The translations under genes were made by a program, and so were the position numbers. From Clostridiales bacterium (GTDB taxonomy: Bacteria > Bacillota > Clostridia > Oscillospirales > Oscillospiraceae): a DNA stretch of 16,835 bases. Location of the stretch: assembly GCA_012728025.1 (NCBI GenBank), contig JAAYFX010000209.1:1-16835 (forward strand), given 5' to 3'. The notes under the pieces were generated by a model. It was given only the letters and a program-made list of their open reading frames with translations, was not told the DNA's origin and made no database searches. The stretch's first letter is position 1. Each line of letters begins with the position of its first letter. Shown one piece after another: positions 6,852 through 12,171 of this stretch.

Positions 6852-7637
6852 CTATTTTATTTTTAAAAGCCTTTGGTAAATAAAATAATCTTCATCCTTG
6901 AACACATTGAATATGACCTTAATCGAACTGCCGGTTTCTATCTTATAATCTTCCACTGTCTTAACCGCAATTTCTGCTGCCTCTTGGTTCGGAAAGTGAA
7001 ACTCACCTGTGCTGATACAGCAAAAGGCAAGGGAGCAAAGCCCCTTTCTATCTGCCAACTCCAAACAGGAGCGGTAGCAGGAGGCGAGCTTTTCACAATC
7101 CTCCTGAGTTAGTCTGTCGGATATAATGGGGCCTACGGTGTGGAGGATGTGTTTGCAGGGCAGGTTATAGGCTTTTGTAATCTTTGCCTTTCCTGTCGGC
7201 TCGGGAAAGCCTTGTTTTTCCATGATTTCGGCACATTCCAGACGCAGGGCAACCCCTGCAAAAGTATGAATTACATTATCGATGCAGCCGTGTAAGGGGA
7301 TGTAGCAGCCGGTCAGCTCGCTGTTAGCGGCGTTTACTATGGCATCCACTTGAAGAGTTGTGATGTCTCCCTGCCATAAGTACAACTCCTCTCGCATGGG
7401 GGGCAAGGCCGAAAGCTTTATGATTCCCCTATCCGAGATTTTTTCTTGTAAAAAGCTATCCTGCAATTTTATAAACTCGCCGCTGATAGGGGCAGGTTCA
7501 CGCATATTGCTTAAAGAGCGGAACAGCCTCCATTGCTCCTCCTCTGTTTGAGAATATGTTTTCGCTTCATCCTCATACTGGGGCATATCACAAAGAAGCC
7601 ATTGATTTAACTTAATAAGCTGCGAGAGCTTTGTCAT
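6852..7637 (-). CDS. Macrodomain protein-ADP-ribose hydrolase, zinc-containing type
   Basis: A 261-residue protein expected to remove ADP-ribose from proteins. An N-terminal helical extension (about 1-75) precedes the macrodomain (about 85-255). Binding elements are WQGDITTLQVDAIVNAAN (about 88-105) and the second loop CISTGEFHFP. The segment GCYIPLHGCID (about 110-120) supplies Cys111, His116 and Cys118, matching the metal-binding pattern of the zinc macrodomain class found in Staphylococcus and Streptococcus. In those species the gene sits with a sirtuin and lipoyl-carrier genes; none is seen here. The ATG at 7637 follows AAGGAG by 7 bases; an in-frame TTG at 7658 precedes that site. It acts in the cytoplasm; targets are unknown. 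Confidence 0.93.
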   Translation of the reverse strand: MTKLSQLIKLNQWLLCDMPQYEDEAKTYSQTEEEQWRLFRSLSNMREPAPISGEFIKLQDSFLQEKISDRGIIKLSALPPMREELYLWQGDITTLQVDAIVNAANSELTGCYIPLHGCIDNVIHTFAGVALRLECAEIMEKQGFPEPTGKAKITKAYNLPCKHILHTVGPIISDRLTQEDCEKLASCYRSCLELADRKGLCSLAFCCISTGEFHFPNQEAAEIAVKTVEDYKIETGSSIKVIFNVFKDEDYFIYQRLLKIK

Positions 7638-7675
7638 GTCGTTCTCCTTTCCAATCAAAGCTGCTGTTCACAACA

Positions 7676-7708
7676 GGCGGGCTGCGTTTTATGCAGCCTG
7701 CCCTTTTT
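7676..7708 (+). terminator. Terminator-like hairpin pointing toward arsR
   Basis: GGCGGGCTGC (7676-7685) pairs with GCAGCCTGCC (7693-7702), 10 bp with one G-T pair, followed on the plus strand by CTTTTTATA. No plus-strand gene ends nearby; the glycosylase stops about 940 bases upstream. On the minus strand the same hairpin would form at the very 5' end of the macrodomain mRNA. Confidence 0.5.
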
Positions 7709-7712
7709 ATAT

Positions 7713-7718
7713 ATTATA
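7713..7718 (-). promoter_or_regulatory. Candidate -10 box for the macrodomain gene
   Basis: A perfect TATAAT on the minus strand lies 76 bases upstream of the macrodomain start. No convincing -35 box is at 16-18 bases; TTGCCG (7739-7744) is 20 bases away. Confidence 0.4.
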
Positions 7719-7760
7719 CACTCTGCGGGCAACTCAGGCGGCAAAAGGGAGTTTCTAATT

Positions 7761-7934
7761 ATGCAAGGTCTTTTAGACTGCCCATGGGGGTTTATTAGCC
7801 AATTTATGACTTCTTTATTTTTTAATGAGGGAAAGACGGCACAAAAAAATGACAGAGCTTATCGATGGGAAGATTTATTTCTCGTTTATATATTGACATT
7901 CTTCAATATGGCGCATATACTAAAAACAGATTGA
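7761..7934 (+). CDS. Small ORF (57 residues) overlapping the arsR promoter; doubtful
   Basis: An open frame runs from ATG at 7761 to TGA at 7932-7934, with GGGAG 9 bases upstream. The peptide is rich in aromatic and hydrophobic residues (MQGLLDCPWGF at the start, LFLVYILTFF later). I recognise no family. It covers the arsR promoter, which argues against a conserved function. It could be chance or a gene remnant; no plus-strand promoter is evident just upstream, where a terminator-like hairpin ends at 7708. Confidence 0.2.
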   Translation: MQGLLDCPWGFISQFMTSLFFNEGKTAQKNDRAYRWEDLFLVYILTFFNMAHILKTD

Positions 7935-7945
7935 AATTTATCAAT
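7893..7945 (+). promoter_or_regulatory. arsR operon promoter with two overlapping inverted repeats
   Basis: TTGACA (7893-7898), 17 bases, TATACT (7916-7921): a near-perfect sigma-A promoter. The palindrome ATATG-GCG-CATAT (7906-7918) straddles the spacer and -10 box. A second inverted repeat, ATTGA-N6-TCAAT (7930-7945), covers the transcript start region. Both are well placed as operators for autorepression by the adjacent ArsR protein. Confidence 0.75.
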
Positions 7946-7959
7946 GTGAGGTGAGTCTG

Positions 7960-8277
7960 TTGGAAAATCGTCATATAAATAACGCAAAGGTATTCAAGGC
8001 GTTTTGCGATGAAAATCGGTTACAAGTTCTCGAGCTTTTACAATCCGGTGAAAAATGCGCTTGCGTATTGTTAGAAAGTTTAAAAATCAGCCAACCCACC
8101 CTTTCCCATCACATGAAAATCCTCTGTGAAAGCGGCATTGTCACAGGACGAAAAGAGGGAAAGTGGACATACTATTCCATTTCTGATGAGGGGGCACAGG
8201 GGGCGCAGGCCCTTTTGTCAAAGCTTACGACCGTAAACCTTGTCTGTGAAAGTGCAGGTGAAGCCTTATGCGTATAG
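7960..8277 (+). CDS. arsR: ArsR/SmtB-family metalloregulatory repressor
   Basis: A 105-residue winged-helix repressor. Residues 9-27 (AKVFKAFCDENRLQVLELL) are the dimer and helix core. The metalloid site ELLQSGEKCACVLLE carries Cys33 and Cys35 in the ArsR alpha-3 position. The recognition helix is ISQPTLSHHMKIL, and the wing is GRKEGKWTYYSIS. Cys16 and the C-terminal VCESAGEALC pair could add a third ligand. TTG at 7960 is preferred because GAGG (7948-7951) lies 8 bases upstream; the GTG at 7951 has no such site. The gene overlaps the permease by 10 bases, so As(III), Sb(III) or an organoarsenical is the expected inducer (inference). Confidence 0.93.
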   Translation: MENRHINNAKVFKAFCDENRLQVLELLQSGEKCACVLLESLKISQPTLSHHMKILCESGIVTGRKEGKWTYYSISDEGAQGAQALLSKLTTVNLVCESAGEALCV

Positions 8278-9269
8278 TATGGGACTTTCTTCAAAATCAA
8301 ATCCTTGGGATGAAGTGGCTGAATGATTTAATTGGAAACCTGCTTACAGGCTTTGGGCTGGATATTACATCAAGACTTGGCGGCAGTATTCATTTTTTCA
8401 TCTATGATGTAATTAAAATTGTGGCGTTGCTCTGTATTCTGATATTCGGCATATCTTACATCCAAAGCTATTTTCCGCCTGAGAGAAGCAAAAAGATATT
8501 GGGACGCTTTCGTGGCATCGGCGCAAACTGTGTGGCGGCACTTCTGGGTACGGTGACGCCCTTTTGTTCCTGCTCATCTATTCCTTTGTTCATAGGCTTT
8601 ACCAGTGCGGGCCTGCCTTTGGGCGTAACCTTTTCCTTTCTCATATCCTCGCCTATGGTAGACCTTGGTTCACTGGTGTTGCTTATGAGCATATTCGGAG
8701 CGCCCATAGCGATTGCTTATGTGTTTGTGGGCCTTTTGATTGCCGTAGTCGGCGGCAGCCTTATTGAAAAACTGCACATGGAAAAGTATGTAGAGGAATA
8801 CATCACCTCTGCCCAGAGCGTGGATATTGAAGCTGTTGATTTAACACAAAAAGACCGTTTGCAATACGCTTGGGAACAAATGCGGGACACCCTCAAAAAA
8901 GTGTTTCCCTATATTCTGATTGGTGTGGGCATTGGTGCTGGCATCCATAACTGGATTCCCGAAAGCTGGATTGAAACAGTGCTTGGCAGCAATAACCCCT
9001 TCTCAGTTATTTTGGCAACACTGGTAGGAGTGCCTATGTACGCCGACATCTTTGGAACCATCCCTGTGGCCGAGGCCCTTTACGCAAAAGGTGCACAGCT
9101 TGGTGCAATTCTTGCATTTATGATGGGGGTTACAACCTTATCCCTGCCTTCCATGATTATGCTTCGCAAGGCGGTTAAGCCCAGACTGCTGGCGCTGTTT
9201 ATTGTCATTTGCACAACGGGTATTATTATAGTGGGTTATCTGTTCAATGCATTTCAATTTTTGTTTTAG
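8268..9269 (+). CDS. ArsP/YraQ-type permease (ArsP_1 family)
   Basis: A 333-residue membrane permease with about eight to ten helices. The central family motif TPFCSCSSIPLFIGF (about 97-111) has Cys100 and Cys102, followed by SAGLPLGVTFSFLISSPMVD. A second, related half begins near 213, with GVPMYADIFGTIPVAEAL and MMGVTTLSLPSM, matching the internal duplication of the family. ArsP of Campylobacter exports trivalent organoarsenicals, and ArsR-linked members are thought to act in metalloid resistance, so a similar role is likely here. AGGTGA lies 6 bases before the ATG. Translation is coupled to arsR by a 10-base overlap, and the stop codon TAG lies inside the next gene's ribosome binding site. 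Confidence 0.92.
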   Translation: MRIVWDFLQNQILGMKWLNDLIGNLLTGFGLDITSRLGGSIHFFIYDVIKIVALLCILIFGISYIQSYFPPERSKKILGRFRGIGANCVAALLGTVTPFCSCSSIPLFIGFTSAGLPLGVTFSFLISSPMVDLGSLVLLMSIFGAPIAIAYVFVGLLIAVVGGSLIEKLHMEKYVEEYITSAQSVDIEAVDLTQKDRLQYAWEQMRDTLKKVFPYILIGVGIGAGIHNWIPESWIETVLGSNNPFSVILATLVGVPMYADIFGTIPVAEALYAKGAQLGAILAFMMGVTTLSLPSMIMLRKAVKPRLLALFIVICTTGIIIVGYLFNAFQFLF

Positions 9270-9278
9270 GAGGCTATA

Positions 9279-9629
9279 ATGATGGTATTGTTTAAAAAGA
9301 AAAAGTCAGCCGCCACCGACTGTGATTGCGGCGGCCGCTGTGATGCAAACGCTGAAAGTGCGGCACAAGCCAAAGGCACACAAAATGAAGGAGCGATGGT
9401 AAAGGTTCTTGGCTCCGGCTGCAAAAAGTGCAATGAATTGGAGGCCAACACGAAAGCCGCTCTTACACAGCTTGGCATGGATACAACTATCGACCATGTG
9501 ACGGACTTCGGGCGGATTGCGGCCTATGGTGTAATGACAACACCTGCACTGATGGTGAACGGCAAAGTGGTTTCCTATGGTAAAGTGCTTAAAACGGATG
9601 AGGTTATTAAACTGCTGCAAAGGGGGTAA
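9279..9629 (+). CDS. Thioredoxin-like redox-active disulfide protein with extra Cys cluster
   Basis: A 116-residue cytoplasmic protein. Residues 40-115 form a small thioredoxin fold of the Thioredoxin_3 (TM0996/MTH895) type: the CxxC is in GSGCKKCNELE (Cys48, Cys51) and the cis-proline loop is MTTPALMVNGK. The N-terminal tail contains DCDCGGRCD (Cys15, Cys17, Cys21), a thiol-rich patch that could bind a soft metal or metalloid. Two ATG codons in a row (9279, 9282) follow AGGAGG at 9268-9273; the second has the better spacing of 8. It is the last gene of the arsR-permease operon, suggesting that it delivers or reduces the exported species (inference). Confidence 0.9.
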   Translation: MMVLFKKKKSAATDCDCGGRCDANAESAAQAKGTQNEGAMVKVLGSGCKKCNELEANTKAALTQLGMDTTIDHVTDFGRIAAYGVMTTPALMVNGKVVSYGKVLKTDEVIKLLQRG

Positions 9630-9708
9630 ACGTCCTTTACCAATGGTATTTGATTGTGGAAGCTGCTAACGCCGCTTCTCCCTTTCCAGTTCATATTATA
9701 CAAAGAGC

Positions 9709-9745
9709 TAAGGGACTGCACCATAACACATGATGCAGTCCCTTA
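9709..9745. terminator. Shared bidirectional hairpin terminator between the two permease operons
   Basis: A perfect 12-bp stem (TAAGGGACTGCA at 9709-9720 with its complement at 9734-9745) encloses a 13-base loop, followed on the plus strand by CCTTTATT. It starts 3 bases past the stop codon of the minus-strand permease gene. T tracts on both sides are poor. A second, imperfect GAAGC/GCTTC hairpin lies upstream at 9659-9678. Confidence 0.7.
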
Positions 9746-9748
9746 CCT

Positions 9749-10468
9749 TTATTCCTCGGAATATTCAATTGCATGAACCGGACAATCACCTATAACCCTT
9801 TGGAGGTTTTCAAGATTGAGATTTTGTTTATCATAGGCTTTAACAACAGACTTTTTTCCTTGCATTTCAAATAGTTCAGGATAAGCTTTTGCACATATGG
9901 TACAACCCATACAAGCATCTCGATTAATATGAAGGCCCGCCTTTGCAGGTGACTCTACCGGTAAGTCCTCATCTTTTATTATCTTTGCGGAAATCCACGA
10001 AAAGATAAGTATGGCAAGTACGGTTAATACCCAGCGGATAGCCATAAACTTAGGACCTAAAAACTTTGCTTCATTAAGCAGCATTGGAACCTTAATCACA
10101 GCCCATGAGCTTAAAATAATTATGATATTGCGTATAGAAGCTCCCTTCTTGCGAAGCATAAGGCACATTGGAAATGCTGCATAAATTGGCCCTGCCGAAA
10201 CACTGCCAACAACAAAAGAAAGGAAAACCCCTTTAAATCCAGCGTCTTTACCCAAATACCGCATGATTTTTTCCTTTGGAATCCACATATCCAGAAGTGC
10301 CGTCAGAACAAATATAACCGGCATAATAAAAAGCATTTCCTTGATATAATAGCCGCTGTTTTTTATTGATTCTGTTCCCATTACCGGATTTATGATAAAC
10401 ATGGCAATATATGCAAGAGCAACAATAACTAGGAATAAGTTTTCCTTTACCTTTTTTAAAGCAGTCAT
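9749..10468 (-). CDS. Second half of a split permease fused to a [4Fe-4S] ferredoxin domain
   Basis: A 239-residue fusion. Residues 1-165 contain about four membrane segments (about 11-27, 42-60, 80-101, 145-163). The motif GSVSAGPIYAAFPMCLMLRKKGAS (about 88-111), seen here as GSVSAGPIYAAFP then MCLMLRKKGAS, resembles the core of one half of an ArsP_1-type permease. Residues 178-239 are a single-cluster ferredoxin: Cys186, Cys189 and Cys192 in CMGCTIC, and Cys229 in GDCPVHAIEY. The four ligands are complete. GGGGGTGATAAT precedes the ATG, which overlaps the previous gene's TGA by 4 bases. The ferredoxin part should face the cytoplasm and may link transport to reduction of the substrate or sensing of redox state (inference). 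The substrate is unknown. Confidence 0.87.
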   Translation of the reverse strand: MTALKKVKENLFLVIVALAYIAMFIINPVMGTESIKNSGYYIKEMLFIMPVIFVLTALLDMWIPKEKIMRYLGKDAGFKGVFLSFVVGSVSAGPIYAAFPMCLMLRKKGASIRNIIIILSSWAVIKVPMLLNEAKFLGPKFMAIRWVLTVLAILIFSWISAKIIKDEDLPVESPAKAGLHINRDACMGCTICAKAYPELFEMQGKKSVVKAYDKQNLNLENLQRVIGDCPVHAIEYSEE

Positions 10469-10947
10469 ATTATCACCCCCATCACAAGTGCAATAATAAT
10501 TGCAAATAGAAAACTAAAACCGTTGCGAACCGCTGTAAACTTTGCTCCAAACTCCTTTTTCTCCAATGGGAATGTTACAACACCCACCATTGTTAAGGTT
10601 GTTAGGAAGGCAACTGCCGGAACCACGCTGACCCCTGCGTCAACCAAAGTCCCTACAAGGGGAAATGCAATAAAGGCAGGCACCAATGTGATTGTTCCAA
10701 ATAGAGCTGCCACAATTGTTGCAAGAAGAGCAGACTGACGGCCAACAAAATCGGCTATTTCCATAGGAGGCATAATTGTTAGAATCAATCCGATTGCAAA
10801 GATTATGGATAGTATGCTTGCAAGCATTCCTTTCCCCATTCCAAATGCCATTTTAAGGGCCTGCTTTGTTTTTGTCTTGTTTTTCTTAAAAGAAATTGCA
10901 AGAAAAATCAAGGTAGCAATCCATATTGCCGGTGTAAAAATATCCAT
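10465..10947 (-). CDS. First half of a split ArsP-type permease
   Basis: A 160-residue membrane protein with about four hydrophobic helices (about 5-20, 42-60, 74-100, 106-126, plus 142-160 at the end). LFGTITLVPAFIAFPLVGTLV (about 82-102), read as LFGTITLVPAF and IAFPLVGTLV, aligns in character with the TPFCSCSSIPLFIGF region of the ArsP permease at 8268-9269 but has no cysteine. GGAGGGAG lies about 6 bases before the ATG. It overlaps the ferredoxin-fused partner by ATGA, so the two halves should be made in equal amounts and assemble into one transporter. Loss of the cysteines suggests a different substrate or mechanism from the ArsR-linked permease. Confidence 0.85.
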   Translation of the reverse strand: MDIFTPAIWIATLIFLAISFKKNKTKTKQALKMAFGMGKGMLASILSIIFAIGLILTIMPPMEIADFVGRQSALLATIVAALFGTITLVPAFIAFPLVGTLVDAGVSVVPAVAFLTTLTMVGVVTFPLEKKEFGAKFTAVRNGFSFLFAIIIALVMGVII

Positions 10948-10949
10948 AA

Positions 10950-11081
10950 CTACTCCCTCCGCCCTATTTGCTTACTCGGGGATATGGCTTTCACAACTAT
11001 AATTTCCAAGGTTTTATCGTCGACTATGTTCTCAAAAATATGCTGATTTCCCTTTGGGATTTGGAAAATCTGTTCTATCAT
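10950..11081 (-). CDS. 43-residue small ORF heading the split-permease operon; possible internally deleted cupin
   Basis: ATG at 11081 follows GGGAGG by about 8 bases, and TAG at 10950-10952 ends only 2 bases before the permease ATG. The stop region GGAGGGAGTAG supplies the next gene's ribosome binding site. The peptide starts MIEQIFQIPKGNQHIFEN and ends TLEIIVVKAISPSKQIGRRE; no cysteine is present and no membrane segment. From memory the beginning resembles the N-terminus, and the end (IVVKAxSP) the C-terminus, of small cupin proteins of anaerobes that are about 90-110 residues long, as if the barrel had been deleted in frame. That is inference. The excellent signals favour real translation, either of a small protein or of a coupling leader peptide. 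Confidence 0.6.
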   Translation of the reverse strand: MIEQIFQIPKGNQHIFENIVDDKTLEIIVVKAISPSKQIGRRE

Positions 11082-11101
11082 TTTAATAGCCTCCCTTATA
11101 A

Positions 11102-11123
11102 TGATATAAACATTATAATATCA
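11102..11123. promoter_or_regulatory. 22-bp inverted repeat in the divergent permease/crp promoter region
   Basis: TGATAT-N10-ATATCA spans 22 bases, the length expected for a Crp/Fnr dimer. A minus-strand TATAAT (11112-11117) for the permease operon lies inside it, and no good -35 box is found upstream (ATCAGT at 17 bases). It ends 16 bases short of the -35 box of the divergent crp gene. It is the best candidate site for the regulator encoded at 11189. Confidence 0.5.
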
Positions 11124-11139
11124 ACAGCATACAAACTGA

Positions 11140-11168
11140 TAGACACATAGGTTTCTTTTTTGTATAAT
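11140..11168 (+). promoter_or_regulatory. Predicted promoter of the crp-like gene at 11189
   Basis: TAGACA (11140-11145), a 17-base spacer and a perfect TATAAT (11163-11168). The ribosome binding site GGAGG (11177-11181) lies 7 bases before the ATG, so the leader is very short. Confidence 0.75.
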
Positions 11169-11188
11169 TGAGACATGGAGGATAGAAG

Positions 11189-11854
11189 ATGATAAAGCTG
11201 CTGAAAAACCTAGCCCTTTTTTGTAATACGGATTCCGAGATGTTGGAGGGTTTGATAAAGGATAATCAAATTTATAAACGCAATTACCATAAAGGTGCAA
11301 CAGTTTATGAGCAAGGTGCCCAGTGCCATGACATGGCTGTGATTTGCTCGGGCAAATTGGTAGCATATTCATTAGCTGCAAATGGTTCTGAAACTGTTGT
11401 ATTTGAATTTGGAGAAGGAAGCATTATCGGAGCAAATCTGCTGTTTGGCAGCCAGACTCATTATCCAATGAGCATTTACTGTACGGCAGACAGTGTTCTT
11501 TTACATATATCAAAAGCCGGTGTCAAGGAGTTATTAAAATGCCATGGGTTTGTGATGCCCTTTGTGCAGTCTCTCTCGTTGAATGCTCAGGGGATGAACC
11601 GAAAAATTGCAATGTATACGCAAAAGACCTTGCGGGAAAACCTGATGGACTATCTGCTGGCCCTTTCCGAGCGGCAAAAATCCAGCACAGTCCTGCTGCC
11701 CGTAACAAAAAAGCAGCTTGCCGATTATTTTGGCGTCCAGCGTCCCTCACTTTTTCGAGAGTTGAAGCGAATGAAGGATGAGGGTTTGATTGAAATTGCA
11801 AGCAAAGAAATAACACTTAAATTTACTAATAGCCATAGCAAGGATATTGTTTAA
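11189..11854 (+). CDS. Crp/Fnr-family regulator, cysteine-rich, divergent from the split permease operon
   Basis: A 221-residue regulator. The N-terminal sensor barrel spans about 5-125 (ATVYEQGAQCHDMAVICSGKL, given as ATVYEQGAQ then CHDMAVICSGKL; FEFGEGSIIGANLLF). The dimer helix follows, then the winged helix at about 165-210 (VTKKQLADYFGVQRPSLFRELKRM split after FGVQ). Cysteines at 12, 46, 53, 98 and 118 all lie in the sensor half, suggesting metal, redox or electrophile sensing, though there is no classical Fnr N-terminal cluster motif. The gene is divergent from the split permease operon and shares a 22-bp inverted repeat with it, so it is the likely local activator (inference). Confidence 0.92.
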   Translation: MIKLLKNLALFCNTDSEMLEGLIKDNQIYKRNYHKGATVYEQGAQCHDMAVICSGKLVAYSLAANGSETVVFEFGEGSIIGANLLFGSQTHYPMSIYCTADSVLLHISKAGVKELLKCHGFVMPFVQSLSLNAQGMNRKIAMYTQKTLRENLMDYLLALSERQKSSTVLLPVTKKQLADYFGVQRPSLFRELKRMKDEGLIEIASKEITLKFTNSHSKDIV

Positions 11855-11934
11855 ATACCTCTGTCCTCACAGGCTCTTGTCCTAGGTACAAAACCGCCGA
11901 GGGGTGGCATATTACACCATTCGTCTGCACTCAT

Positions 11935-12126
11935 GGTATAATGTCATATACCACAACGGCACTTCATGCCTGTGGTATAATATCCGCTAATCGGATATCA
12001 TACAGATTTAATGGCATATACCACAGCGGCACTTCGTGCCTGCGGTATAATATCCGCTAATCGGATATCATACAGGTATAATGTCATATACCACAACGGC
12101 ACTTCGTGCCTGTGGTATAATATCCG
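11935..12126. repeat. 70-bp tandem repeat, 2.7 copies, built of nested palindromes
   Basis: Copies occupy 11935-12004, 12005-12074 and 12075-12126 (partial), with an exact 70-base period. Copies 1 and 2 differ at about six positions; copy 3 differs from copy 1 at one of 52. Each full unit contains three inverted repeats: GGTATA-N6-TATACC, ATACCACA paired with TGTGGTAT around an inner GGCAC/GTGCC stem, and ATATCCG-N5-CGGATAT. TATAAT boxes recur, two of them preceded by TGG in the extended -10 pattern. With the non-repeated 11855-11934, this fills the 317-base gap before the polymerase gene. Direct uninterrupted tandem units and internal palindromes rule out a CRISPR array. Function is unknown. 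Confidence 0.9.
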
Positions 12127-12134
12127 TAGTGGGG

Positions 12135-12140
12135 TATACT
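12135..12140 (+). promoter_or_regulatory. Candidate -10 box nearest the Y-family polymerase gene
   Basis: TATACT lies 31 bases upstream of the start codon, without a good -35 partner. An alternative is the extended -10 TGGTATAAT ending at 12121 in the last repeat copy. No LexA-type box with GAAC-N4-GTTC is visible in 11855-12171. Confidence 0.3.
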
Positions 12141-12171
12141 TCTAATTTTAAGAAAGCGGGGTGGACTGTAC

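Noticed and set aside
11851..11934. 27-residue ORF on the minus strand (begins MSADEWCNMPPLGG) next to the tandem repeat
   Set aside because: It reads smoothly but has no ribosome binding site; the start lies in repeat-like palindromic sequence. Probably an accidental frame in a repeat element.
11935..12126. CRISPR array
   Set aside because: The 70-base units are contiguous without variable spacers and are themselves palindromic, so this is a plain tandem repeat.
11855..12171. LexA/SOS box upstream of the polymerase
   Set aside because: I looked for GAAC-N4-GTTC and close variants and found none, so SOS control cannot be claimed from this region.
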